From positions 62,001-126,000 of the forward strand of contig JAUHZU010000001.1 of the NCBI GenBank assembly GCA_030425705.1: a stretch of 64,000 bases of DNA. Reading direction: 5' to 3'. Positions 41,348 to 50,142 of this stretch are shown here, piece after piece. Source of the DNA: Phycisphaerae bacterium (lineage in GTDB: Bacteria > Planctomycetota > Phycisphaerae > Phycisphaerales > Phycisphaeraceae). Made by a program: the position numbers and the translations under genes. The first letter of the stretch is position 1; each line of letters opens with the position of its first letter. A model generated the notes under the pieces. That model made no database searches, was not told where the DNA came from, and saw nothing but the letters and a program-made list of their open reading frames with translations.

Positions 41348-41417
41348 AGCCGCCGCGTCACACGCGGCGGGAGTACGCTTGTCTAAACTCCATCCCGCCG
41401 CGTGTGACGCGGCGGCT
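41348..41417. repeat. REPIN-like palindromic element, copy 1
   Basis: Two 23-base arms in inverted orientation (41348-41370, 41395-41417), each itself a hairpin (CCGCCGCGT-CAC-ACGCGGCGG), with a 24-base spacer. The arms are identical in all three copies of the window; the spacers are not. Confidence 0.92.
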
Positions 41418-41449
41418 GATCACACCGCACAGGACACCGTCACAGCGGG

Positions 41450-43162
41450 ATGAGCGGACTAAGCCACAGCCCGACCCAGCGCAAGCTGCTCGTCGTCCTC
41501 GCGTTCGTCGCCGGAGCGTTCGCGGTGCACGCGCTGGCGCTGGGCAACCCGTTTGTCATCGACGACCACAGCGCGATCGGCCAGCACCCGGACGTGCAGG
41601 ACACCGCCGGAGTGCTGCGCCTGTGGACGCACCACTACTGGGAGGGCTCGCCGTCGCTGGACGACCAGCTCTACCGGCCTGTCACAGTCTTCAGCTACTG
41701 GCTGAGCCAGCGCGTCACGCCCGGCAGCCCGGCCGGGTTCCGTGTCGTCAACCTCCTGCTGCTCGCGGGGATCGCGTTGGGCGTGGTGTCCTGGCTTCGG
41801 CGGTACGCCGGCACACTGCCCGCGCTGCTGGCGGGGGTGCTGGTCCTGGCACACCCCGCGAACACCGAAGCGATCAACCACATCGTCGGCCGGGCCGACC
41901 TGCTCGCGGTGCTCGGCATCGTCGGCTTCCTCGCGCTGCAGGCCGGTGCCCAACAACTCGGCTGGACCTGGCCCCGTATCGCGGGCGCGGCGGCGTTCGC
42001 GCTGCTCGCGCTGGGCTCGAAAGAGAGCGGGCTGGCGCTGCTCCCCTGCGCGCTCGCGCAGGGGTGGGTCGGCTCAACACACTGCGTGGATACAGCCAAC
42101 CCCGAGCCGCGACCGTCAGGGGGCGTGCCAATCCCCTCTGAGCAGCCGAACGCCTGCCGCACCACCCGTGGCATCTGCCCCAAGCGTGCCCTCTTCCTCA
42201 CGCTGTTCCTCCCCGCCGCGCTGTACGCCGCCGCCCGGCTGGGCGTGGTCGGCGTGCCCGCCGGCTACACCCCCGCGGCCGACGACCTCACGGGCAACCC
42301 TTTACGCGGGATGGGCTTCGTGGAGCGCCTGCCGGACGCCTGCGCGGTCGCGGCCTGGTACATCAAGCAGTTCGTCTGGCCAAGCACGACGTACAACCAC
42401 ACGCCGCCGCCGGGGGTGGTCGGGGCCTGGCGGCTGGCGAGCGGGTTGGGTGTCCTTGTCTATGCGGCGCTGTTCGTCGGCGTGGCGGTGCTCTGCCGGA
42501 AGCAGCGGCCGATGGCGGTCCCCGCGGTCCTTGTGCTCGCCCACCTGTTGATCGTTGGGCACCTGCTCACGGCCACGGGGGCGTACGCGGCGAACCGGCT
42601 GACGGTCGCAACGACCGTCGGCGGCGCGATGCTCCTGGGTCTGGTGCTGGCCCGGCTGACGGATCGCAGCGCCGCGCACCGGAACGCCGTCGTGGTGGTG
42701 GCGCTGATGATCGTGGTGGGGTTGGCGGGCTTGACCGCCCGCGCCAACCGCACGTGGTCCAGCGAGCTGGCCCGCATGCACGCGGACGTCCGGGCCGACG
42801 ACGAGGACCCGGTCGCGCTCTATTGGCTGAGCCAGGCCCAGCTTCAACGCGCGCCCGACGCCGCGGTGTCCCACCTGAAGCGTGCCCACGCGCTGGCCCC
42901 CGGGTCCAACCAGGCCGCCGCCGCGCTCGCGGATGCGCTACTCGCCACCGGCGACGACCGCGCCGCGTGGAAGCTCTACGACCAGCTCCTCGCCCGCAAC
43001 GCCATGCTCACCGACCAGCAGCGCGCCTACGCTGCGATGGCCGCGTTCAACACCGGCCGTGACGCGAGGGCCGAAACACTGGTCCGAGGGCTGCCCGACG
43101 ATCTGGCGCAGCCCATCCGCGACGCACTTGAACTTCGCCAGCAACCGACCGACAGCCCGTAA
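41450..43162 (+). CDS. TMTC/DUF1736-like polytopic membrane protein with TPR end
   Basis: 570 residues. The N terminus (FVIDDHSAIGQHPDV, then LYRPVTVFSYWLSQR and HPANTEAINHIVGRADLLA) matches the O-mannosyltransferase-like TMTC family, with the acidic DD in the first loop. About nine to ten membrane helices follow, then a C-terminal TPR-like part (YWLSQAQLQRAPDAAVSHLK, NQAAAALADALLATGDDRAA). Such proteins are thought to glycosylate exported proteins; the activity here is inferred. A polar insert between two helices (VDTANPEPRPSGGVPIPSEQ) has the look of a translated intergenic repeat. It follows REPIN copy 1. Confidence 0.72.
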   Translation: MSGLSHSPTQRKLLVVLAFVAGAFAVHALALGNPFVIDDHSAIGQHPDVQDTAGVLRLWTHHYWEGSPSLDDQLYRPVTVFSYWLSQRVTPGSPAGFRVVNLLLLAGIALGVVSWLRRYAGTLPALLAGVLVLAHPANTEAINHIVGRADLLAVLGIVGFLALQAGAQQLGWTWPRIAGAAAFALLALGSKESGLALLPCALAQGWVGSTHCVDTANPEPRPSGGVPIPSEQPNACRTTRGICPKRALFLTLFLPAALYAAARLGVVGVPAGYTPAADDLTGNPLRGMGFVERLPDACAVAAWYIKQFVWPSTTYNHTPPPGVVGAWRLASGLGVLVYAALFVGVAVLCRKQRPMAVPAVLVLAHLLIVGHLLTATGAYAANRLTVATTVGGAMLLGLVLARLTDRSAAHRNAVVVVALMIVVGLAGLTARANRTWSSELARMHADVRADDEDPVALYWLSQAQLQRAPDAAVSHLKRAHALAPGSNQAAAALADALLATGDDRAAWKLYDQLLARNAMLTDQQRAYAAMAAFNTGRDARAETLVRGLPDDLAQPIRDALELRQQPTDSP

Positions 43163-43169
43163 AGCGGAG

Positions 43170-44234
43170 CTACAGCAGCCCCGCCGTCTCCGGCAGTTCG
43201 AACACCGCGTTCATGTTCTGGATCGCCTGGCCCGATGCGCCCTTCATCATGTTGTCCTCGGCCGCGAAGACCACGACCGTCTTCTCGTCCCCGTGCTCGG
43301 TCAGGCGGACCGACAGGTCACAGAAGTTGGTCCCCACCACGTCCTTGATGCCCGGCAGGTCCTCGCGCACGCGCACAAACGGCTCGTCGGCGTAGGCGTC
43401 ATCGAACGCGGCGAGCAGCTCGACCTCCGTCACGTCCGGGTCCGCGGGCTCGAGGTAGATCGTCTCGAGGATGCCGCGGTCGACCGGCAGCAGGTGCGGG
43501 ACGAACAGCGGGTCGATCGGCTTGCCCGCGACGCGCGAGAGGGTCTGGGCGATCTCGGGCTGGTGGCGGTGGCCGCCGATCGTGCCGTAGGCCCGGTAGT
43601 CCTGGTTGAACTCGGGGAAGTGCAGGTGGGGCTTAGGGGAGCGCCCGGCCCCGGTGACGCCGGAGTTGGCGTTGATGGTGATGCGGGAGGTCTTGACCAG
43701 CGCGTGGCTGAGCAGCGGGGCGACGGCAAGGGCCGCGGCGGTCGGGTAGCAGCCGGGGTTGGCGACGAGGGTCGCGCCGGGCAGCTCGTTGCGGAACAGC
43801 TCCGGGATGCCGTACACCGCGTCGGCCAGGTTGGCGGGGTCGTCGTGGGGGACGGCGTAGACCTCCTCGTAGAGCGCCTGAGAGGTGAGGCGGTAGTCCG
43901 CGCTGAGGTCGATGACGCGCAGCCCCGCGTCGAGCAGCGTCGGGGCGTAGGCCATCGCCGCCTTGTGCGGGAGCCCGAGGAAGACGACGTCGGCCTCCTG
44001 TGCGATCGCCTCGGCGTCGATCGGCCGGGCAACGGCGACCTCGGGGTCCAGCCGGCCCAGCAGGGGCGGGAACTCGTCGCGCAGGTCCGGCAGCTCGTCC
44101 CGGTGCGAGGCGAGGTAGGTCGGCTCGGCGTAGGGGTGCCGCAGCAGCAGGTCGATGAGCACGAAGCCGGTGTACCCCGTGCAGCCGACGATTGCGGCGC
44201 GGGTCTTCAGGCGTGGGGGGGCGGGGTCAGGCAT
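43170..44234 (-). CDS. argC: N-acetyl-gamma-glutamyl-phosphate reductase
   Basis: 354 residues. NADP-binding loop AIVGCTGYTGFVLIDLL, GLPHKAAMAYAP, the catalytic cysteine in LVANPGCYPTAA (about residue 160), SGVTGAGR, and the C-terminal DNMMKGASGQAIQNMN. It reduces N-acetylglutamyl phosphate in arginine synthesis. The start at 44234 is six bases after TACGAT on the minus strand; the longer in-frame start at 44315 is not supported. No other arg gene is adjacent. Confidence 0.96.
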   Translation of the reverse strand: MPDPAPPRLKTRAAIVGCTGYTGFVLIDLLLRHPYAEPTYLASHRDELPDLRDEFPPLLGRLDPEVAVARPIDAEAIAQEADVVFLGLPHKAAMAYAPTLLDAGLRVIDLSADYRLTSQALYEEVYAVPHDDPANLADAVYGIPELFRNELPGATLVANPGCYPTAAALAVAPLLSHALVKTSRITINANSGVTGAGRSPKPHLHFPEFNQDYRAYGTIGGHRHQPEIAQTLSRVAGKPIDPLFVPHLLPVDRGILETIYLEPADPDVTEVELLAAFDDAYADEPFVRVREDLPGIKDVVGTNFCDLSVRLTEHGDEKTVVVFAAEDNMMKGASGQAIQNMNAVFELPETAGLL

Positions 44235-44240
44235 GGCGGC

Positions 44241-44246
44241 ATCGTA
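44241..44246 (-). promoter_or_regulatory. -10 hexamer TACGAT of argC, leaderless spacing
   Basis: Six bases before the argC ATG on the minus strand. Confidence 0.55.
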
Positions 44247-44434
44247 TCGGATGCGGCAGGGCGTCGGACGGGGCAACCCTCCACGTCCGCCGCCGCCCGC
44301 CCGGCAGCGCACCATGGCCTCTGGAAAGCTGCGGCCTTGACCCCCCGGCCGTGCGAAACTGCCAGATCGGCAGCGGCAGGTCTCGGCCGAATCGTTGTAA
44401 ACACTTGTTATTCAATCATGTACGGTGGAATGGT

Positions 44435-44451
44435 TTGGCACGGGGGTTGTA
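44435..44451 (+). promoter_or_regulatory. Sigma-54-like promoter of hsp20
   Basis: TTGGCACGGGGGTTGTA: the -24 element TGGCAC and, after five bases, TTGT in place of the consensus TTGC at -12. The start would lie near 44462, giving a 70-base leader with AAGGAG before the ATG. No CIRCE repeat is present. Confidence 0.6.
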
Positions 44452-44533
44452 TCTCTGTCTCCCGCACGTCGGCCGGGGTTGGCCGACCTGGTTTGATCGG
44501 GGCCCGCCCCGCCACTGATAAAGGAGACACACC

Positions 44534-44956
44534 ATGATCCGCACCGTTCAGAAAGTCTGGGACAACCCGCTGGACATGTTCCGCGACGTCGAGCAGGCGC
44601 TCGGCCAACGGTTCAAGTTCGACACCGGCGACCTCACCGCGCAGTACCCCGTGGATATCCACGAGGACGAGGACGTGCTGACCGTCGAGGCCGAGCTGCC
44701 CGGCTTCTCGAAAGACGAGATCGACATCAACATCGAGCAGGGCGTCCTGTCGATCCACGCCGAGCGCAAGCCGCAGGAGCGCAAGGAAGGCACGACGCAC
44801 GTGAACGAACGCCGGTACCTCCGTGTCGCGCGCAAGTTCACGCTGCCCAGCTCGGTCGACCCGACCAACGTGGACGCGAAGCTGGCGGACGGCATCCTGA
44901 CGCTGAAGCTCGCGAAGCGTGACGAGGTCAAGCCACGCAAGATCCAGGTGCAGTAA
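44534..44956 (+). CDS. Small heat-shock protein (Hsp20/alpha-crystallin)
   Basis: 140 residues. N-terminal arm with DNPLDMFRDVEQ, then the alpha-crystallin domain (YPVDIHEDEDVLTVEAELPG, KDEIDINIEQGVLSIHAERK, RRYLRVARKFTLPSSVDPT, AKLADGILTLKLAKRDE) ending in the I-x-V type tail KIQVQ. It holds unfolding proteins in the cytoplasm without ATP. A strong AAGGAG and a sigma-54-like promoter precede it, so stress control may go through an enhancer-binding protein. REPIN copy 2 follows its stop by 37 bp. Confidence 0.95.
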   Translation: MIRTVQKVWDNPLDMFRDVEQALGQRFKFDTGDLTAQYPVDIHEDEDVLTVEAELPGFSKDEIDINIEQGVLSIHAERKPQERKEGTTHVNERRYLRVARKFTLPSSVDPTNVDAKLADGILTLKLAKRDEVKPRKIQVQ

Positions 44957-44993
44957 GGCGATGCCCGGCACGCTCATCTGAACGCTTGTGAAC

Positions 44994-45063
44994 AGCCGCC
45001 GCGTCACACGCGGCGGTAGCCCGCCTGGCCCGCACAGCTCCCGCCGCGTGTGACGCGGCGGCT
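44994..45063. repeat. REPIN-like palindromic element, copy 2
   Basis: Arms at 44994-45016 and 45041-45063, identical to copy 1, with a 24-base spacer of different sequence. It lies between the convergent hsp20 and HAD genes. Confidence 0.92.
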
Positions 45064-45127
45064 AAAAAACAACCTTGTTTTTCTCCTCCGCCGCCGCGCG
45101 TTTCCGATCAGGGAGCCGTGGCGGTTT

Positions 45128-46246
45128 TTAGAGCACAAAATCCTCGATCGCGTGGCCGACGGCCTCGTTGTCGTTGCCTTCGAGGAGGATGATGTCGGCG
45201 GCATCGCGGGCGCTGCCGAAGGCGTTGGCGACGGCGCATCCCTGGCCGGCCCAGCGGAGCATGTCGGCGTCGTTGGGCGCGTCACCGATGGCCAGGCATC
45301 GCTCGGCGGGGATGCCCAGACGCTCGGCGACCCACGCGAGCGCCGCGCCCTTGCCCACCGCCGGGTGCACGATCTGCATGATGTGCTCGTCGCTCTCGGC
45401 GAAGGCGGCCCGGCCGGTGAACACCTCTGTGATCGCGGCGCGGATCGGCTTGAGCCGGTCGCCGGGCGCGAGGAACATCAGCTTGGTCACGTCTTCTTGG
45501 AGGGGCTCGTCGAGCGGGCCGATGTAGTCGGGCCGGAACTTCTTGGCGGTCTCGGTCTGGAGGTTGGGGTCGTCGTGGTCGGTGTAGCAGGTGTCTAGCC
45601 GTTCGAGGGTGACGACGACGCCGGGGTCCAGCGAGCGGGCGAGCTCGACCATGGCGCGAGCGGTGTCGGCGGCGAGGGGGTGGTGTGCGAGGTGGGTGCG
45701 GGTGGCGCGGTCGTGGATGAGCGCGCCGTTGTAGTTGATGAGGGGGGTGTCGAGCCCGAGCTGCTCATGGATCTCGCGGGCCGAGCGGGGCGGGCGGGCG
45801 GTGGCGATGACGACCTTGACGCCGCGTCGGAGGGCGCGTTTGATGGCGTTGACGTCGTACATGGCGACTTTTTTGTCCGAGCGCATCAGCGTACCGTCGA
45901 GGTCGAGCGCGATGAGGTCGAACTTCGGCGGGCCGGCGACGAGCCTGGGCCGGGGCGGCTGGGGCTCGTCGGCTTTCGGCAGGCCGACGAACCTGCCGGT
46001 CGCGTAGCAGAACCCGGCCCGGACGCCGTAGGGGAACACGCTGTCGGAGACGCCCTGCTTGGGCAGCTCGAAGTAGTGGCGGTTGACCGGCGGGGGGGTG
46101 ACTTCGACCGCCTCGGGCAGGTCGGCCAGCGGGTCGTCCCCGTCGGCCGGGTCGGCGGAGGTATCGGCCTGGGCGGTGCGCGGCGTGGTGCCGGGCGCGG
46201 GGGCGTCGGGCCAGTCGTCGAAATCGAAGTCGTCTTCGGGGGTCAC
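45128..46246 (-). CDS. HAD-family hydrolase (Cof-type)
   Basis: 372 residues from GTG 46246; TTG 46255 is a possible alternative and no ATG is available after the -10. Residues about 1-105 are acidic and proline-rich with no fold recognised. The rest is a Cof-type HAD phosphatase: DLDGTLMRSDKK (nucleophile Asp), VVIATARPP, a C2-type cap (residues about 150-290), and KGAALAWVAERLGI with GDAPNDADMLRWAG. It dephosphorylates a small sugar or nucleotide phosphate, unknown which. The N-terminal extension is unusual for Cof proteins. Confidence 0.82.
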   Translation of the reverse strand: MTPEDDFDFDDWPDAPAPGTTPRTAQADTSADPADGDDPLADLPEAVEVTPPPVNRHYFELPKQGVSDSVFPYGVRAGFCYATGRFVGLPKADEPQPPRPRLVAGPPKFDLIALDLDGTLMRSDKKVAMYDVNAIKRALRRGVKVVIATARPPRSAREIHEQLGLDTPLINYNGALIHDRATRTHLAHHPLAADTARAMVELARSLDPGVVVTLERLDTCYTDHDDPNLQTETAKKFRPDYIGPLDEPLQEDVTKLMFLAPGDRLKPIRAAITEVFTGRAAFAESDEHIMQIVHPAVGKGAALAWVAERLGIPAERCLAIGDAPNDADMLRWAGQGCAVANAFGSARDAADIILLEGNDNEAVGHAIEDFVL

Positions 46247-46306
46247 GTGCGTCAATGGGTGGGTGGAGCGTGAACAGCCGGCCGGTGCACGGCGGATGGG
46301 AGGGCC

Positions 46307-46312
46307 ATCATA
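46307..46312 (-). promoter_or_regulatory. -10 hexamer TATGAT of the HAD gene
   Basis: TATGAT on the minus strand, about 55 bases before the start codon; it excludes all ATG codons further upstream as starts. Confidence 0.45.
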
Positions 46313-46384
46313 GCCCGTCGTCGGCCCGAGCCGGTCGGCGGGGCTACACTTGAGAGCCCGCGACCGAGTTACCGGAGCCCGCCG

Positions 46385-47488
46385 ATGCCCCCGTCTTCTT
46401 CGACCGATGCGCTGCGTCCCGCGTCCACAGCCGGTTCGCGGCCGGTGAATGACGCGAACCGGCTGGGGCTGGACTTCAAGCGGGAGTCGGCCTGCTTCGG
46501 GTACGACGGGCCGATCACCGATATCCACACCCACATCAGCTCGCCCGCGGCGGCCCGTCTGTACTTCCAGGCCGCGGACGACTACGGCGTCGGGCACGCG
46601 TGGACGATGACGGGTCTGGACAACGCCCGACGCAACACCGCCGAGCTCGAACCCGCTTTGCGCGACCGGCTGCACTACATCGCCGTACCCGACTACGCCA
46701 AGCGCGACGACCCGGACACGTTCACGACCCAGTGGCACAAGGACCTCGTCTCGTTCTACGAAGAGATGGGCTCACGGATCATGAAGCTGTGGGCCGCGCC
46801 GCGGGCGCGCGACTTCGCCGGGGACGCGCTGCTGCTGGACTCGCCCAACCGGCTCGAGGGCATCCGCATCGCGTACGAGACCGGCTACCGCGTGTTCATG
46901 ACCCACGTCGGCGACCCGGACACCTGGTTCCAGACCGCCTACGCCGACGCGGGCAGGTATGGCACGAAGCCCGACCAGTTCAAGCCGCTCGAAAAACTCC
47001 TCGACCGGTACGGCGACGTGACGTGGATCGGCGCGCACATGGGCGGCAACCCCGAGGACCTCGACTGGCTTCACGCTTTCCTCGAACGCCACCCCAACTA
47101 CGTTGTCGATACCTCGGCGACCAAGTGGCAGGTCCGCGAGTTGAGCCGGCACCCCAAGCGGTTCGTGCAGTTTGTCGAGGCCCACCCCGGCCGGGTGCTG
47201 TTCGGCACGGACATCGTCGCCAACGACGACAACCTCACACCGCCCGAGGCCGGCGGCCCCGAGACCGGCGGGGGGTACGACCTCTACGCCTCGCGGTTCT
47301 GGGCGCTGCGCACCGTGATCGAAACGGATTACGCCGGCCCGAGCCCGATCGTCGATCCGGACCTGCACCAGGTCGACCCGTCGGTGGACCCCAAGTCCAC
47401 GGCCGGCCTGCGCGGCGCGTCGATGCCCGCCGACCTGCTGCCGATGCTGTACCACGGCGCGGCGTCACGGGTAACCGGGCACGCCTGA
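46385..47488 (+). CDS. Amidohydrolase_2-family metal-dependent hydrolase
   Basis: 367 residues of the TIM-barrel amidohydrolase type. Metal site DIHTHI near the N terminus, FMTHVGDP, WIGAHMGGNPEDLDWL and LFGTDIVAND with the final aspartate. The family covers ACMSD-like decarboxylases and lactonases; the substrate is unknown. A 40-residue leader (proline/serine-rich) precedes the barrel but is not a signal peptide. CCGGAG lies before the ATG and TACACT about 35 bases upstream. Confidence 0.82.
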   Translation: MPPSSSTDALRPASTAGSRPVNDANRLGLDFKRESACFGYDGPITDIHTHISSPAAARLYFQAADDYGVGHAWTMTGLDNARRNTAELEPALRDRLHYIAVPDYAKRDDPDTFTTQWHKDLVSFYEEMGSRIMKLWAAPRARDFAGDALLLDSPNRLEGIRIAYETGYRVFMTHVGDPDTWFQTAYADAGRYGTKPDQFKPLEKLLDRYGDVTWIGAHMGGNPEDLDWLHAFLERHPNYVVDTSATKWQVRELSRHPKRFVQFVEAHPGRVLFGTDIVANDDNLTPPEAGGPETGGGYDLYASRFWALRTVIETDYAGPSPIVDPDLHQVDPSVDPKSTAGLRGASMPADLLPMLYHGAASRVTGHA

Positions 47489-47564
47489 CCGGGGCACCCC
47501 GCGGAAACGTCACGCCGCTGTTCGCGTCGTTCCGGTGAGGCGAGGGCTTGTCTTGGCAACATGA

Positions 47565-47593
47565 TTGAATTGCCTTTGGCGAGCGCCTATCCT
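47565..47593 (+). promoter_or_regulatory. Promoter of the secreted gluzincin gene
   Basis: TTGAAT, 17 bases, TATCCT; leader about 30 bases with GAGG before the ATG. Confidence 0.6.
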
Positions 47594-47628
47594 TAGGGTC
47601 CACCCCACCCCTGTTCCGGCGAGGCCAC

Positions 47629-49110
47629 ATGCAAGACCAAAACGATTCGCGGTTGGTACGACCGACATGGCTGGCGATCCTCGCCCTGGCGGCGGGTGTG
47701 CTGCTGGTGCAGTCGATGCTGACGGCCCGGCCGGTGCTGGCCGAGGACGAGCCCGCCGCCGAGTCGCCGGAGACCGGCACCCCGCCCGGCAGCGCCGAGG
47801 ACGAAGGCGGAGAAGACGCGGAAGCCGAGGTGGAAGTCGCCGGCCCGTTCGAGCCGGCCCGCGACAACGCCCGCCTGAACATGGAGACCCGCGACGAGCA
47901 GCGCATCACCGGCACCGTTGTGTCGTACACCACCGCAGCGCTGACCTACACCGACGGCGACGACGCGGAGCAGACCATCGCCTGGGCCGACTTCGAGGCC
48001 GAGGACATCGAGCGGTTCTACCCCCGGCTGATCGAGTCGCGCGATGTCGAGGCGTGGTACCGGCTGGTGACGATCCTCGCGCCGCTGGAGGACGGCAAGG
48101 CACCGGCCGAACGGGTGCTGCGTCGGCTGGAGCGGATGGACCCCGAGGGGACCGACCGGCAGGCCGAGGCGCAGGCGCTGGTCGAACGCGGCGGACGTCC
48201 CGCGTCATCGGGCGGTGCTGAGGGGGGCGACGGTGCCGAGGGCGGGCAGGCACAGGGCGGCGGGCCGAACCAGGCGGAGTTCGAGAACCCGCGCCCCTGG
48301 CCGGTGCTGACCGACGAGGAACAGGCCGCGGCGGTCGAGCGGCTCGAGAGCGGGATGCGCGAGAGCCTCGAGGCCCTGCGTATGCCGATGGGCAACACGC
48401 AGACCGAGCGCTTCATCGTGTTCACCGACCTGCCGCGGAACGAGGCCCGCAACTGGGTGTCCGTGCTGGACCGTCTGTACGCGCGGATGTGCGGCATCTT
48501 CGACCTGGACGAAGACACCAACCTCTGGCAAGGCAAGTGCGTGTTCGTCCTGTTCAACGATGTGGAGGACTACTACCGCTTCTCCGCCCAGGTCTTCGGG
48601 TTCAACGCCCAGGGGTCCGGCGGGTACTGCGCGCTGCGGGACGGCGGAGACATCTACATCATCATGTACAAGCACCGCGACGAGGACTACCTGGCGACCG
48701 TCCTGGTCCACGAGGCGTCGCACGCGTTCCTCTTCCGGTACATCAGCCAGTTCAGCGTGCCTAACTGGCTGCATGAGGGGCTGGCGGAGTACCTCGTCGA
48801 GGTGCTGCTGAACAACGGCAACGCCGAGGCACGGCTCGACAGCGCGCACCGCTATCTCCGCAGCCGGGGCCGGCTGGACAACTTCCTGACCGCACGCAAC
48901 ATCATCGGCCCGCACTACGGCATCGCCTACGATGTGACCGACATGATGATCGACGAGAACCGACGGGGGTACGTCGACATGATCCGCGGGATCAAGGAAG
49001 GCATGACGGTCGAGGAGGCGTTTGAGGAACGCTACGGCGCCTCGCTGGAACGGGTCATGAAGTACTACGGCCGGACCCGCCTGGGGATCAACGACCTGCC
49101 GCTGAACTGA
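47629..49110 (+). CDS. Secreted gluzincin (peptidase MA-like) metalloprotease
   Basis: 493 residues. N-terminal signal/anchor (WLAILALAAGVLLVQSML, residues about 12-30), an acidic linker, a helical middle part, then the gluzincin domain: TVLVHEASHAFLFR (HExxH) and WLHEGLAEYLVEV with the third zinc ligand Glu. The DUF1570/peptidase-MA group is common in planctomycetes. It probably cleaves or processes extracytoplasmic proteins. The protein at 15198-16445 is a relative with the active site lost. Confidence 0.85.
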   Translation: MQDQNDSRLVRPTWLAILALAAGVLLVQSMLTARPVLAEDEPAAESPETGTPPGSAEDEGGEDAEAEVEVAGPFEPARDNARLNMETRDEQRITGTVVSYTTAALTYTDGDDAEQTIAWADFEAEDIERFYPRLIESRDVEAWYRLVTILAPLEDGKAPAERVLRRLERMDPEGTDRQAEAQALVERGGRPASSGGAEGGDGAEGGQAQGGGPNQAEFENPRPWPVLTDEEQAAAVERLESGMRESLEALRMPMGNTQTERFIVFTDLPRNEARNWVSVLDRLYARMCGIFDLDEDTNLWQGKCVFVLFNDVEDYYRFSAQVFGFNAQGSGGYCALRDGGDIYIIMYKHRDEDYLATVLVHEASHAFLFRYISQFSVPNWLHEGLAEYLVEVLLNNGNAEARLDSAHRYLRSRGRLDNFLTARNIIGPHYGIAYDVTDMMIDENRRGYVDMIRGIKEGMTVEEAFEERYGASLERVMKYYGRTRLGINDLPLN

Positions 49111-49149
49111 CCTAGCACAACGACAGTTGCCACCATTGGGTGGTGCCGA

Positions 49150-50070
49150 TTAGACCGCCCCACGGCTGCGCTGTGCGCGGACGAGCAGGTAGCGCCGCAG
49201 CGTCTCGTGCAGCGGGCGGTCGGTGCGGACGAGCGTGTAGTCCGTGTCGCGCGCCGCGAGGGCCCGGCGGATCGCGTCGTTGTGCGCGTCGATCAGGCGG
49301 GCGTAGCGCTGCGCGACCGCGCGGGGCCGGGTCCGCACCGAGCCGGCGGACTCCGGGTCGGTGAGCAGGAAACCGCTGCCGTCGGGCGCGCTCAGGCGTA
49401 GCTCGTCGGGCGTGAGCACCTGGAAGACGGCGACCTCCGACCCGCCATGGCGCAGCCGGTCGATCCCCGAGAGCAGCGGCGCGGGATCGTCGAGCAGGTC
49501 GGCGATGAGGACGACGACGCCCCGGCGGGTGATCAGCCCGCCTAGTCGCTGCAGCGCACCGCCGAGGTCGCCCGGCCCGTAGCCCGCCTCGGCCAGTTCG
49601 AGCGTCGCGGTCATCGCCTGCAGCCGGCGGAACGACCCGGTCGGTGGGGTGTGGTGCCGCAGCCCGTGGTCGAGCAGCGACAGCCCCGCGCGGTCGCCCT
49701 GCCGTAGCGCGAGCGCCGCGAGCGCGGCGGCCAGTTCCCGCGCCACCGCCAGCTTGCTCCGGCCGGCCGGCCCGCCGCGCCGCCGGGGCAGGCCGGCGAA
49801 CGCCATCGATGCCGAGGTATCGACCGCCAAGTGCAGGTTCAGGTCCGTCTCACGGCGGTAGCGTTTGAGGTAGTACCGGTCGGTCCGGCCGTACAGCTTC
49901 CAGTCCACGCCGCGCGGGTCGTCGCCGGGCGTGTACGGCCGGTAGTCGTGGAACTCGATGCCCGCGCCACGCAGGGGCGAGGCGTGCCGGCCGGCGTACA
50001 GCCCATCGACCAGCAGCCGCGCGGTGAGCATCAGTCCGCCGAGTTGTCGGCCCGGGTCGGGTCGGGGCAT
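49150..50070 (-). CDS. DUF58 protein with vWA-like region
   Basis: 306 residues. GAGIEFHDYRPYTPGDDPRGVDWKLYGRT is the DUF58 signature, followed by a MIDAS-like DTSASMAF and a vWA fold. These proteins are usually encoded beside MoxR ATPases and help assemble or activate enzyme complexes; no moxR gene is in the window. The start at 50070 is six bases after TACAAT on the minus strand. It diverges from comEC, with the two -10 hexamers only 50 bp apart. Confidence 0.88.
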   Translation of the reverse strand: MPRPDPGRQLGGLMLTARLLVDGLYAGRHASPLRGAGIEFHDYRPYTPGDDPRGVDWKLYGRTDRYYLKRYRRETDLNLHLAVDTSASMAFAGLPRRRGGPAGRSKLAVARELAAALAALALRQGDRAGLSLLDHGLRHHTPPTGSFRRLQAMTATLELAEAGYGPGDLGGALQRLGGLITRRGVVVLIADLLDDPAPLLSGIDRLRHGGSEVAVFQVLTPDELRLSAPDGSGFLLTDPESAGSVRTRPRAVAQRYARLIDAHNDAIRRALAARDTDYTLVRTDRPLHETLRRYLLVRAQRSRGAV

Positions 50071-50076
50071 GTATGG

Positions 50077-50082
50077 ATTGTA
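50077..50082 (-). promoter_or_regulatory. -10 hexamer TACAAT of the DUF58 gene, leaderless spacing
   Basis: Six bases before its ATG on the minus strand; no Shine-Dalgarno sequence. Confidence 0.6.
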
Positions 50083-50130
50083 GGGCCGTGTGATCGCCGG
50101 CTGCAGGTCCCGCCGCCGCGGGGGATGCCG

Positions 50131-50136
50131 TAGACT
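50131..50136 (+). promoter_or_regulatory. -10 hexamer TAGACT of comEC, leaderless spacing
   Basis: Six bases before the GTG start of comEC. Confidence 0.5.
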
Positions 50137-50142
50137 TCTGGC

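Noticed and set aside
44345-44533. CIRCE (HrcA) operator before hsp20
   Set aside because: No TTAGCACTC/GAGTGCTAA repeat was found.
44957-45127. REPIN copy 2 as a terminator for hsp20
   Set aside because: The hairpin is followed by A-rich, not T-rich, sequence on the plus strand, and copies 1 and 3 are not at gene ends that need it.
46247-46738. Longer N terminus of the HAD protein
   Set aside because: The extension runs antisense to the amidohydrolase gene and upstream of a -10 hexamer; no start codon lies between that hexamer and TTG 46255.
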